DNA of 64,000 nucleotides from an uncultured Porphyromonadaceae bacterium (lineage in GTDB: Bacteria; Bacteroidota; Bacteroidia; Bacteroidales; Muribaculaceae): contig URAU01000003.1 in the NCBI GenBank assembly GCA_900545955.1, forward strand, positions 62,001 through 126,000, read 5' to 3'. The notes beneath the pieces were generated by a model. The model searched no databases, was not told the origin of the DNA, and saw only the letters and a program-made list of their open reading frames with translations. Within the stretch, counting starts at the first letter, position 1. Every line of letters starts with the position of its first letter. This document shows, in pieces, positions 26,544-35,167 of this stretch. The position numbers and the translations under genes are program-made.

Positions 26544-28046
26544 ATGTTTTCGAATATTCTGATATATTTCGTGATAATCCCCCTGCTCATGCTGGGTGGG
26601 TTTGCCCTGTGCCGCAACGTGAAGCAGATTCGCGCCGTGGCAGTGGCCGGCTCGACTGTTCTGATCGGGCTGTCCGTATGGCTGTTATGCGATTATCTTG
26701 CCCAGCGCGCCGCTGGCGCCACCGCCGAGATGCTCTATACCGGCTCGTGGACCTGGTTCGCTCCGCTTAACATAAATCTTGCCGTGGGTGTCGACGGTGT
26801 CTCGATTGCGATGCTTATCCTTTCGTCGATTATCGTATTCGCAGGCTCCTTCGCCTCCTGGGCTATCGACGACGCACGCCACTTCTTCATGTGGCTCCTG
26901 CTGCTCTCCACCGGCGTATTCGGCTTCTTTATTTCGGTCGACCTCTTTACGATGTTCATGTTCTACGAGGTCGCTCTTATCCCGATGTACCTTCTCATCG
27001 GCGTATGGGGCACAGGCCGCAAGGAGTATTCCGCAATGAAGCTTACCCTGATGCTTATGGGCGGCTCGGCCTTCCTGATGCTCAGCCTCATCGGCATCTA
27101 CTACCACTCGGCTCCCGAGGGCGCTCCGCTCACCTGGAACATCCTTGAGATTTCGCAGAACGGTGCAATCACCAAGGGATGGCAGTATTTCCTCTTCCCG
27201 ATGTGCTTCGTCGGCTTCGGCGTGCTCGGCGCCATGTTCCCCTTCCACACATGGAGCCCCGACGGCCATGCCTGCGCTCCCACAGCGGTCTCGATGCTTC
27301 ACGCCGGCGTGCTGATGAAGCTCGGCGGCTATGGCTGCTTCCGTGTTGCCATGTACCTGATGCCTCAGGCCGCTAACGACCTTGCCTGGATTTTCCTCAT
27401 CCTCACCGGTATCTCGGTGGTCTACGGAGCCTTCTCGGCTTGCGTTCAGACCGACCTCAAATACATCAACGCCTACTCTTCGGTGTCCCACTGCGGCATG
27501 GTGCTCTTCGCCATCCTCATGATTAACACCACTGCAATGACCGGCGCCATCATGCAGATGCTCTCCCACGGCCTCATGACGGCTCTCTTCTTCGCCCTCA
27601 TCGGCATGATTTACGGTCGTACCCATACCCGCGACATCCGTCTGATGGGCGGCCTGATGAAGATAATGCCTTTCCTTGGCGTTGGCTACGTGATTGCCGG
27701 TATGGCTTCGCTCGGTCTGCCTGGTCTCAGCGGCTTTGTTGCTGAAATGACGATTTTCGTAGGTTCGTTCGAGCATGCCGACATGTTCCACCGCACCTTC
27801 ACCATCATCGCCTGCTCGTCGATTGTCATCACCGCGGTCTACATCCTCCGCGTGGTCGGCAAACTGCTGTTCGGTCCGGTGCAGGATCCTCACCACCTCG
27901 AGCTCACCGACGCCACATGGTGGGAACGCCTCTCGACCATCACGCTCATCGTCAGCGTGGCTGCCATCGGCTGTTTCCCCAATTTCTTCGAATCGTTAAT
28001 CAAATTCACCTTCAATCCCGAGATTTTCCATGCCATCGGCATGTAA
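26544..28046 (+). CDS. nuoM: Complex I antiporter-like subunit NuoM
   Basis: The second antiporter-type pump, 500 residues. Conserved marks are FYEVALIPMYLLIGVWG with the buried Glu near 140, MFPFHTWSPDGHACAPTAVSMLHAGVLMKLGGYG near 230-265, and AYSSVSHCGMVLF near 310. It sits between nuoL and nuoN with about 45-base gaps on both sides. Confidence 0.95.
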   Translation: MFSNILIYFVIIPLLMLGGFALCRNVKQIRAVAVAGSTVLIGLSVWLLCDYLAQRAAGATAEMLYTGSWTWFAPLNINLAVGVDGVSIAMLILSSIIVFAGSFASWAIDDARHFFMWLLLLSTGVFGFFISVDLFTMFMFYEVALIPMYLLIGVWGTGRKEYSAMKLTLMLMGGSAFLMLSLIGIYYHSAPEGAPLTWNILEISQNGAITKGWQYFLFPMCFVGFGVLGAMFPFHTWSPDGHACAPTAVSMLHAGVLMKLGGYGCFRVAMYLMPQAANDLAWIFLILTGISVVYGAFSACVQTDLKYINAYSSVSHCGMVLFAILMINTTAMTGAIMQMLSHGLMTALFFALIGMIYGRTHTRDIRLMGGLMKIMPFLGVGYVIAGMASLGLPGLSGFVAEMTIFVGSFEHADMFHRTFTIIACSSIVITAVYILRVVGKLLFGPVQDPHHLELTDATWWERLSTITLIVSVAAIGCFPNFFESLIKFTFNPEIFHAIGM

Positions 28047-28091
28047 TCGGGGTGTGGTGCAATAATATAATCCTTACAACAACGCTTTACG

Positions 28092-29558
28092 ATGGATTAT
28101 TCACAGTTTCTTGCGATGCGACAGGAAATCGGCCTGCTGATTGTATTCCTGTTGGTATTCCTTTACGACACTTTCATGCCTAAGAAGGCGCTCAATGCCA
28201 CGGCCGGCTTCTCTACGGTGCTCTTCCTGATTTTTACGGTCGCTTCGTTCATCTGGGGCAACTCCGGTCAGGTCGACGCCTTCGCCGGGATGTACGCCAC
28301 GTCGCCCGTGTGCGCCATGATTAAGAACATCCTTAACGTCGGCGTGCTCATCGTGCTGATTCAGAGCTGCAAATGGGTCGACGGCGAACTGATGATCATG
28401 CGCCGCGGCGAATTCTACGAGCTCCTGCTCGTCACGCTCTTCGGCATGTATCTCATGATTTCCGCACGCCATTTCCTTCTGTTTGTCATCGGTCTGGAAA
28501 GCGCCTCGCTCCCGCTGGCTGCCATGGTGGCCTTCGACAAGAACCGCTATGAGAGCCATGAGGCCGCCATCAAATATATGCTCACCGCCGTATTCTCTTC
28601 GGCTGTGTTCATGATGGGTCTCTCGTTCGTCTACGGCCTGAGCGGCTCGCTCTACTTCGACCAGATTGCCCTCCAGATTGGCGGCGAGACCGGCACACTC
28701 CTCATCGTTGCCCTCGCTTTCGTAATCTCCGGTATCGGCTTCAAGCTTTCGCTCGTTCCTTTCCATCTCTGGACAGCCGACGTATACCAGGGCGCCCCGA
28801 CTCCCGTCACCGCCTATTTCTCGGTTATTTCCAAGGGTGCCGCAGCCTTTGCCTTCCTCGTGATTCTTGTGCAGGTATTCGGCCAGTTCTACTCCATGGT
28901 CTGGGAGTGGATGCTCTATGCACTGATTATCCTCACCATCACCGTCGGCAACCTCTTCGCCATCCGTCAGAAGAACATTAAGCGATTCCTTGCCTTCTCG
29001 TCGATTTCCCAGGCCGGCTACATCATGCTCGGTATCGTCGGCTGCAACGCCATGGGTCTCTCGGCCATGATGTACTACATCCTCGTCTACATCTTCTCCA
29101 ACCTCGCCGCCTTCGGCGTAATCGGAGCTATTGAAAACAAAACCGGTCTGGTACACATCTCCGACTACAACGGTCTTTCCAAGACCAACCCCTGGCTGGC
29201 ATGCTCCATGATGCTCGCCATGTTCTCGCTCGCAGGTATCCCCCCGTTTGCCGGATTCTTCAGCAAATTCTTCATCTTTACCTCGGCCATCAACCAGGGC
29301 TCGATTGCAATCTACATCCTCGTGCTTATCGCGTTGATCAACACAATCGTGTCGCTCTACTACTACCTGCTTGTGGTCAAGGCGATGTATATCTCTCCCG
29401 AAGAACCGCAGATAGCACCCTTCCGCAGCGCATGCAGCGAGCGCCTTGGACTCTGGATTACCGTAGCCGGCATCATCGGCCTCGGCATCGTAAGCTTCTT
29501 CTACGATACCATCCTCACCGCGGGCGAAGCCACCACACTCTTCACCTTCGTCGGCTAA
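28092..29558 (+). CDS. nuoN: Complex I antiporter-like subunit NuoN
   Basis: The third antiporter-type pump, 488 residues, with about fourteen helices. It shows LSLVPFHLWTADVYQGAPTPVTAYFSVISKGAA near 220-250 and RFLAFSSISQAGYIMLG near 300. It is the last gene of the nuo-atp block and is followed by a clear terminator. Confidence 0.95.
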   Translation: MDYSQFLAMRQEIGLLIVFLLVFLYDTFMPKKALNATAGFSTVLFLIFTVASFIWGNSGQVDAFAGMYATSPVCAMIKNILNVGVLIVLIQSCKWVDGELMIMRRGEFYELLLVTLFGMYLMISARHFLLFVIGLESASLPLAAMVAFDKNRYESHEAAIKYMLTAVFSSAVFMMGLSFVYGLSGSLYFDQIALQIGGETGTLLIVALAFVISGIGFKLSLVPFHLWTADVYQGAPTPVTAYFSVISKGAAAFAFLVILVQVFGQFYSMVWEWMLYALIILTITVGNLFAIRQKNIKRFLAFSSISQAGYIMLGIVGCNAMGLSAMMYYILVYIFSNLAAFGVIGAIENKTGLVHISDYNGLSKTNPWLACSMMLAMFSLAGIPPFAGFFSKFFIFTSAINQGSIAIYILVLIALINTIVSLYYYLLVVKAMYISPEEPQIAPFRSACSERLGLWITVAGIIGLGIVSFFYDTILTAGEATTLFTFVG

Positions 29559-29692
29559 TCCCAAAATTAGATATTCTGCTAAATTCCAGGATATTACTGA
29601 GATTTCCCCCATTCAGTATAAAACATAAAAAATCTTTTATCCCCGGGTTTTTACAAAGATATTCTTTTTATCCAGGATATTACCCCATCAGA

Positions 29693-29731
29693 GCAGGGGC
29701 GAGGCAGTTTTGCCGCGCCCCTGCTTTATTT
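29693..29731 (+). terminator. Strong terminator ending the nuo-atp block
   Basis: GCAGGGGCG at 29693-29701 pairs perfectly with 29716-29724, with an inner GGCA/TGCC pairing that leaves a tight loop, and a T-rich tail follows at 29725-29731. It lies about 135 bases after nuoN. Of the terminators found here it has the most standard shape. Confidence 0.8.
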
Positions 29732-29747
29732 TAGATCAGGAAAGTAT

Positions 29748-29771
29748 AAAATTATTTTGAACAGTTACTTA
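29748..29771 (-). repeat. Shared 24-bp intergenic motif, copy A
   Basis: On the minus strand it begins TAAGTAACTG, then T, then an AT-rich half ending AATAATTTT. It matches copy C at 43471-43494 in 20 of 24 positions. It sits just after the nuo-atp terminator. Confidence 0.5.
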
Positions 29772-30104
29772 AAATTATTAATTAGTATCATCATACTGTT
29801 TCTTGCTTTTAGAGTTATTTAATTCAGGGGTGAAAGAATTTGGCCCAACCTCGTGCTATCTTTGTATTGCGAATAAATCCCTCTCATTCCCCTCCTTCCC
29901 TCCCTCCCTCCCCGTTCTTTTCATCTCATAGTAACCGGGAATCCACGGAGCGGTTAACCGCTTCCGGCGAGCATCGCCGAAAAGCCCACCTCCACAATCT
30001 TCCTCCTAAATTCCAAATCCCATCCCCAATCCTCCCTCTCAATTTGTTTGCGCTTCGGGCTTCAGCCCGAGTCATAATAATCAGAACTATTATTTATCGC
30101 CTAT

Positions 30105-30380
30105 ATGTCCCGCCGCCCGAAGAATCCCTATCTCCACCCGCCCGACATCCAGAGTGCAATCTACCGCACCACCCGGCTCCCTCAGGTGCGGAAGCACCGC
30201 ATCTATTCCCTCGCAGACATCCGGCGCCTCATCCATCGGTTTGAGCACCGCCTACTCCATACCGACCTCGATGCCCTTTTCCGCCGTCTGCTCGGCTCGA
30301 TCCTGCTCCCCATAGATCCTGAATTCACACCGTTCATCCTTACCGTACACAGAGGTGTCGACCATGAGCGATGTATATAG
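30105..30380 (+). CDS. Possible small hypothetical protein
   Basis: A 91-residue frame starting at ATG 30105, rich in Arg, His and Leu, with amphipathic helix-like text (YSLADIRRLIHRFEHRLLH, DALFRRLLGSILLPIDPEF). No domain is recognised and the surrounding 1.5 kb looks non-coding. A -7-like TATCTTTG at 29857-29864 lies far upstream. It may be a real small gene, the remains of a larger one, or chance. Confidence 0.25.
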   Translation: MSRRPKNPYLHPPDIQSAIYRTTRLPQVRKHRIYSLADIRRLIHRFEHRLLHTDLDALFRRLLGSILLPIDPEFTPFILTVHRGVDHERCI

Positions 30381-30617
30381 CGGCAAGTCATGCCCCGCAG
30401 CCCAAAGCTAAACCGCATGGCAAGCGCACATTTTCATTCTTCCATTCTCCTTATTGACCGACCGGGGCTGTTGCCAGGTCCCTATCGGTCAATGGCGCAA
30501 CCCATCCGGAACCCCTTTGGCTCCTCCGGCCTCCCCTCCGGGCAGCCCTCCGTGTGTCGCTACCACAACTCCGGCTCTCCGAGCCTCCGCTGGTGCCTCA
30601 ATGCCGGTATTTTTTGT

Positions 30618-30760
30618 CCTTGCTCCGAGCTTTAGCGAGGCCTCTCCGAAGGTAGTTCTGTGAGCGAGCTTCAGCTCGCCGTTCCGGCCAGGCAATAGCT
30701 TTTGTTCCTGATGGCCGAGCCTTAGCTCGGCGCAATGGGTATGCGAGGTAGGCCTCGCTG
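30618..30760. repeat. Cluster of short palindromes in a gene-poor gap
   Basis: Several small hairpins share a GAGC-(TT/CTTA)-GCTC style centre: 30664-30679 (GCGAGCTTCAGCTCGC), 30714-30731 (7-bp stem, CTTA loop), 30743-30758 (6-bp stem, TAGG loop) and a looser one at about 30625-30638. A related one (TCGGGCTTCAGCCCGA) lies at 30055-30070. The rest of 29772-30900 shows no convincing gene apart from the doubtful frame at 30105. Confidence 0.45.
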
Positions 30761-30807
30761 CGCCAAGGTCTGAAGGCTTGCCCCAAGCTCTATATATAGA
30801 CCATCCG

Positions 30808-30857
30808 CGCCCCTGCTGCATTCTGATTTTGGATCGGGTCAGATTGCGGCAGGGGCG
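30808..30857 (+). terminator. Hairpin with the same 9-bp arms as the nuo terminator
   Basis: CGCCCCTGC at 30808-30816 pairs with GCAGGGGCG at 30849-30857, with an inner TCTGA/TCAGA pairing (30822-30826 with 30839-30843). The arms are the same two 9-mers as at 29693-29724, in swapped order. A weak T-rich tail follows. Confidence 0.45.
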
Positions 30858-30906
30858 TTGTGTTTACTCTTGCAGCTGACGGCTGCGGGGTTAAGGCTTT
30901 TTGGCT

Positions 30907-30936
30907 TTTGGGGTCGACTTATTTTTCTTAAATTTG
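30907..30936 (+). promoter_or_regulatory. Promoter for the exonuclease gene
   Basis: TTTG at 30907-30910, an 18-base spacer, then TAAATTTG at 30929-30936. The start codon at 31065 lies about 120 bases downstream of the expected transcript start. Confidence 0.6.
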
Positions 30937-31064
30937 CAACATCGCCGCAGGTGGTATTCACTTTGCGGTGTGAAGCCGTATAGCTCTCTCGTCCGGCCTG
31001 TTTGTATTTAAAGTGCCGTGAGGCGCAACCGATATTCGGATTTATTTGTTATTCGGATAAGAGA

Positions 31065-31721
31065 ATGTTGAGCATCAGTAAACAGCAGTTATTGGAATTC
31101 CCGGAAGTGAAATTTCCCGGCAAAGTGATTCTGGTCGACAGCGCCGCCAAGAGCAAAAGTGCTCTGGCATACCTCAACCGCGTTGATCAGGTCGGATTCG
31201 ACACCGAGACACGTCCGTCGTTCACCAAGTTTCAGCACTATAACGTCTCGCTTGCCCAGATTTCGTGTGGCGAAGAGTGTTTCCTCTTTCGTCTGAAGCA
31301 AATCGGCAGCATCGAGCCTTTTATGAAATTTCTTGAAAACGCCGGCGTTCAGAAAATCGGTCTTTCGCTCAAGGACGACTTCCATCAGCTCTCCAAGCTG
31401 CAACCGTTTACTCCGGGTGGATTCGTGGAACTCCAGTCGTTTGTAAAGGATTTTGAAATCGCCGACAACAGTCTGCAACGTATTTTCGGAATTATCTTCC
31501 GCCGTCGCATATCCAAGCATCAGCGGCTTACCAACTGGGAGGCTCCCTCGCTGACTCCAAGTCAGCAGAGCTATGCAGCCATCGATGCATGGGCCTGTCA
31601 GCAGATTTACAACCACCTGGTAGCCGGTAAATTCAATCCGGCAGATTGCCCCTACATTCTTTCGGAAGCCGAGGCCGAAGAGGGAGCTGCGGCTCCTTCC
31701 GGCGATTCATCCGCTCCCTGA
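31065..31721 (+). CDS. RNase D-like 3'-5' exonuclease
   Basis: A 218-residue DEDDy-type nuclease that would trim RNA or DNA from the 3' end. Motif I is GFDTET at about 44-49 (Asp and Glu metal ligands), motif II lies in KIGLSLKDDFHQL, and motif III is YAAIDAWACQQIY at about 169 (Tyr-x3-Asp). ATG 31065 is used because the frame upstream lacks conserved residues. There is no HRDC domain, unlike full-length RNase D. The C-terminal 20 residues are acidic and low in complexity. Confidence 0.85.
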   Translation: MLSISKQQLLEFPEVKFPGKVILVDSAAKSKSALAYLNRVDQVGFDTETRPSFTKFQHYNVSLAQISCGEECFLFRLKQIGSIEPFMKFLENAGVQKIGLSLKDDFHQLSKLQPFTPGGFVELQSFVKDFEIADNSLQRIFGIIFRRRISKHQRLTNWEAPSLTPSQQSYAAIDAWACQQIYNHLVAGKFNPADCPYILSEAEAEEGAAAPSGDSSAP

Positions 31722-31741
31722 CTAATTTTGAACCCTTTCGT

Positions 31742-31960
31742 ATGATGACTAAGAGAGCAATCTTTATTCCGGCAGTTCTGCTGATATATCTCGTTGTTAT
31801 GGTGGTGCTTGGCTGGCCTTCCTATCTGTCGGGCGCCACATCTCCTATACTTTATTTCGGCGGAACGGCCCTGTGTGTAGGCTGTATCGTGGCGCTTCAC
31901 TTCCATCTGAAGGCGAGAGCGCGCCGCCAGACCTCGATTGCGCGGACTGCACGTCGTTGA
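31742..31960 (+). CDS. Small two-helix membrane protein
   Basis: A 72-residue protein starting at the double ATG 31742/31745. It has two hydrophobic helices (IFIPAVLLIYLVVMVVLGWP and ILYFGGTALCVGCIVALHF) and a basic tail (KARARRQTSIARTARR), so both ends probably face the cytoplasm. It lies 20 bases after the exonuclease gene and 82 bases before the peptidase gene. I do not recognise the family. Confidence 0.6.
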   Translation: MMTKRAIFIPAVLLIYLVVMVVLGWPSYLSGATSPILYFGGTALCVGCIVALHFHLKARARRQTSIARTARR

Positions 31961-32042
31961 AAGCCGGAATCCCCGTTTTGCCGCTTTTGAGCGCGTTCTG
32001 TCCTCTTCCATCCGATTATTATCACATTTCAATATCTGGAAA

Positions 32043-34172
32043 ATGAAACTTATCCCGGCACTTTCTGCTATGGCAATCACTTCTGTCGCGTTGGCTTCCT
32101 GCGCCGGCGCAAAAAAGTATCCTGTGGCTCCCACAAACGATACTGTCGACTTCTATTTCGGTGAGAAAATCGCCGACCCGTATCGCCCGCTCGAAAACGA
32201 TACTGCGGCCGAAACTCTCGCCTGGGTAGAGCAGGAGCGTGCGCTTACAGAAGATTATCTCTCGAAAATCCCCTTCCGCGGCGCTCTCCGCCAGCGCATC
32301 TCCGACTTCAACAACTATGTGAAGCAGGGTGCCCCATTCCTGGGCGCCGACGGCCGCTATTATTTCTTCCGCAACGACGGACTGAAAAATCAGTCCGTAC
32401 TTTATCGCTCCGACAAACCCGTCGGAGGCAAAGAGGAAGTTTTCCTCGATCCTAACTCTCTGAGCGACGACGGCACCGTAGCCCTTACCGGCACCTCTAT
32501 GAGCAACGACGGCCGCTACATGGCATATACCATCTCGCGCAGCGGTTCCGACTGGACCGAAATATATGTGCTCGACACCGAGACCGGCCGTCTGCTCGAC
32601 GACCATATCGAATGGGCCAAATTCACCGACGCCGCCTGGTGGAAGGATGGCTTCTTCTACAGCGCCTACGACCGTCCCGTGGCTGGAAAAGAATTCTCCA
32701 ATGCCAACGAGAACCACCGCATCTATTATCATAAGCTCGGCACTCCCCAGAGCAGCGATGTCCTCGCATTCGAGGACAAGGAGCATCCGCTCCACTTCCA
32801 TACGGCCTATGTACCTGAAAACGAGCGCTCGCTCTTCGTGTTTGTAGGTGGCCAGGGCTTTGGCGAGGGGATGATGGTGAAAGACCTGACACGCCCCGAT
32901 GCCAAGTGGGTGGTAATGGAACCGAGTCAGGACTATTCCAACTCGGTGGTCGACGTAATCGGCGACGATGTGTATATCCTTACTTCGGCCGACGCCCAGC
33001 GCAACCGTCTCGTCAAGGCTCCGCTATCCAATCCCGTGCGCGCCAACTGGCGGACTGTCGTCCCCGAGCAGGAAGGTGTGCTTACCGGCGTATCGCGCAG
33101 CGGCAACAATCTTATCCTTACGTATGAGAAGGATGCATCCGTCTATCCGGCTGTATATTCGCTCGACGGCAGCAAAATCCGCGACATCCAACTTCCCACT
33201 TACGGCACGGTCGGCATCTCCTCTTCGGCCAAGTCCGACGAAGTATTCTACAATTTCGCATCGTTCCTCTATCCGTCGAGCATCTATGCGTTCGACAAGA
33301 CCACAGGCGAAAGCCGTCTGCTCACCAAGCCGGAAATCAAGAATTTCAATCCCGCCGACTATGTAACCGAGCAAGTGTTCTACACCTCCTCCGACGGCAC
33401 CAAAGTCCCCATGTTCCTCACCTATAAGAAAGGCCTGAAACGCGACGGCAGCAACCCCGTATACCTCTACGGCTACGGCGGTTTCAATATCTCGCTTCCT
33501 CCCTCGTTTTCGCCCAACCGGCTTGTATGGCTTGAGAACGGTGGTATCTACGCTCAGGCCAACCTGCGCGGCGGTGCCGAATATGGCGAGCAGTGGCATG
33601 CCGCCGGCACGAAGATGAACAAACTCAACGTGTTCAACGACTTTATTTCCGCAGCCGAGTATATGATTTCCGAGGGGTGGACATCGCCCGAACATCTCGT
33701 GATTGAAGGCGGCAGCAACGGCGGTCTGCTCGTAGGCGCCGTTACCAATATGCGTCCCGATCTATTCCGCGTCGCCATTCCGCGCGTCGGCGTAATGGAC
33801 ATGATGCGCTACCATCTCTTCACAATCGGCTGGAACTGGGCCTCCGACTATGGCACCAGTGCCGACTCCAAGGAGATGGCCGAATATCTCGCCGCCTACT
33901 CGCCGATTCACAACATCAAGAACGACGGCACGGAATATCCCGCCATCCTCGTTACGACAGCCGACCACGACGACCGCGTCGTTCCGGCCCACTCCTTCAA
34001 ATACGCCGCCACTCTCCAGGCGTCCGATACCGGCGACCGCCCCAAACTCATCCGTATCGACAGTAAGGCCGGCCACGGTGGCGGCAAGCCTATCGCAAAG
34101 GTTATCGACGAGTATACCGACATATATTCGTTCATTTTCAAGAACCTCGACATCACCCCCGTAGAAAAGTAA
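32043..34172 (+). CDS. Prolyl oligopeptidase family lipoprotein (S9A)
   Basis: A 709-residue serine peptidase that would cut short peptides after proline in the periplasm. The N-terminus has a lipobox (VALASC, Cys near 20). A seven-bladed propeller covers about residues 80-430 and the alpha/beta-hydrolase domain the rest, with nucleophile Ser in GGSNGG (about 557), Asp in DHDDRV (about 640) and His in GHGGG (about 678). ATG 32043 is chosen because the upstream in-frame extension precedes the signal peptide. The next gene starts only 8 bases after the stop, so the two are probably co-transcribed. Confidence 0.92.
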   Translation: MKLIPALSAMAITSVALASCAGAKKYPVAPTNDTVDFYFGEKIADPYRPLENDTAAETLAWVEQERALTEDYLSKIPFRGALRQRISDFNNYVKQGAPFLGADGRYYFFRNDGLKNQSVLYRSDKPVGGKEEVFLDPNSLSDDGTVALTGTSMSNDGRYMAYTISRSGSDWTEIYVLDTETGRLLDDHIEWAKFTDAAWWKDGFFYSAYDRPVAGKEFSNANENHRIYYHKLGTPQSSDVLAFEDKEHPLHFHTAYVPENERSLFVFVGGQGFGEGMMVKDLTRPDAKWVVMEPSQDYSNSVVDVIGDDVYILTSADAQRNRLVKAPLSNPVRANWRTVVPEQEGVLTGVSRSGNNLILTYEKDASVYPAVYSLDGSKIRDIQLPTYGTVGISSSAKSDEVFYNFASFLYPSSIYAFDKTTGESRLLTKPEIKNFNPADYVTEQVFYTSSDGTKVPMFLTYKKGLKRDGSNPVYLYGYGGFNISLPPSFSPNRLVWLENGGIYAQANLRGGAEYGEQWHAAGTKMNKLNVFNDFISAAEYMISEGWTSPEHLVIEGGSNGGLLVGAVTNMRPDLFRVAIPRVGVMDMMRYHLFTIGWNWASDYGTSADSKEMAEYLAAYSPIHNIKNDGTEYPAILVTTADHDDRVVPAHSFKYAATLQASDTGDRPKLIRIDSKAGHGGGKPIAKVIDEYTDIYSFIFKNLDITPVEK

Positions 34173-34179
34173 AAGCGAA

Positions 34180-35124
34180 ATGCCCGGATTCCGGAAACAT
34201 ATAATCCATATGCTCTCTGTAGCCATCGTTTCGGCGATGGCTACGGCTGTTTCCGGCTGTTTTACGGGTGTGGAATCCACGCCTAAAATTACGTATAAGG
34301 ACGTAAGAAGCAACAACGCCGCCGTCGTCAGCCCCGAAAAGGAACTGGCTGCGCGGTTTGTGGCTCAGTCGTTTGCGCAATGGAGTTCCGGCAAGCGGTT
34401 TTATGTTACCTCTCCGCGCATTTCGCTTGCTCTCACTGCCGCTCCCGGCTCCGACGCGGTTATGCCGCAGGCCGGCGACACCATCCGTTATTCCGGCATC
34501 ACCGAATCCGTCGGCCTTACGGGCGATCACCTTGTGGAGCTTCGTTTCGGCCCCGCGTTTGGCTACCGCACGAATGCTACTGCGGCCGAACTCCGCCGGC
34601 GCGGACAGATGGAGGTGCCGTTCACGGTCGACCTCGACCTTGTCGATTCCGTCGCGACGCATCTTGTGGGCCGCACCCTTTGGGTTCGCACCCCGCTCTG
34701 GTTCACACCCGACGGCGAAGCATATGCCGGACGGAAGTTCGTCCAGGTAAAGGTTTCGGAGGTTCTTCCTGCCAACGAGGTATACCCTGTGAAGGTGCTC
34801 TTTTCCGACGACCGAGGTGAGACGCACGCCCTTTTCATGAGCGCCGGAAATCCCGACCGAAGCGCTCCACGCGATTTCGAGGCATTGTTTTCCCTGAGCG
34901 ACATCAGGTCTTCCTATCCGGCCATATCCGACGAAAAGTGGCGGAATATCGTCAATACACGTCCCGCCGTCGGCATGACAAAGCCGGAGGCAATTCTCGC
35001 CATAGGTTCACCGGCAAGCATCGACCGCGGCCACACCCATTCCTCGGCTTATGAGCGGTGGAATTACACGGATGGCCGCTACCTCGTGTTTGAGGACGGG
35101 CTGCTTCTGAAAATCGGCCGTTAG
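34180..35124 (+). CDS. Lipoprotein with a BamE/SmpA-like C-terminal part
   Basis: A 314-residue protein with a lipobox-like signal (ATAVSGC, Cys at about 27). The middle is beta-rich and unrecognised. The last 60 residues, VGMTKPEAILAIGSPASIDRG to YLVFEDGLLLKIG, resemble the small BamE/SmpA fold that helps outer-membrane assembly. It follows the peptidase by 8 bases. The resemblance is by eye; the true function is unknown. Confidence 0.6.
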   Translation: MPGFRKHIIHMLSVAIVSAMATAVSGCFTGVESTPKITYKDVRSNNAAVVSPEKELAARFVAQSFAQWSSGKRFYVTSPRISLALTAAPGSDAVMPQAGDTIRYSGITESVGLTGDHLVELRFGPAFGYRTNATAAELRRRGQMEVPFTVDLDLVDSVATHLVGRTLWVRTPLWFTPDGEAYAGRKFVQVKVSEVLPANEVYPVKVLFSDDRGETHALFMSAGNPDRSAPRDFEALFSLSDIRSSYPAISDEKWRNIVNTRPAVGMTKPEAILAIGSPASIDRGHTHSSAYERWNYTDGRYLVFEDGLLLKIGR

Positions 35125-35167
35125 CCGGGTCTCCGGCGTTTGTTTCACTTATCACGCTCTTTTCGCT

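Noticed and set aside
30390..30821. Overlapping short open frames on both strands in the gene-poor gap
   Set aside because: They coincide with the palindrome cluster and are Arg/Ser/Pro-rich artefacts of GC-rich text, with no start signals.
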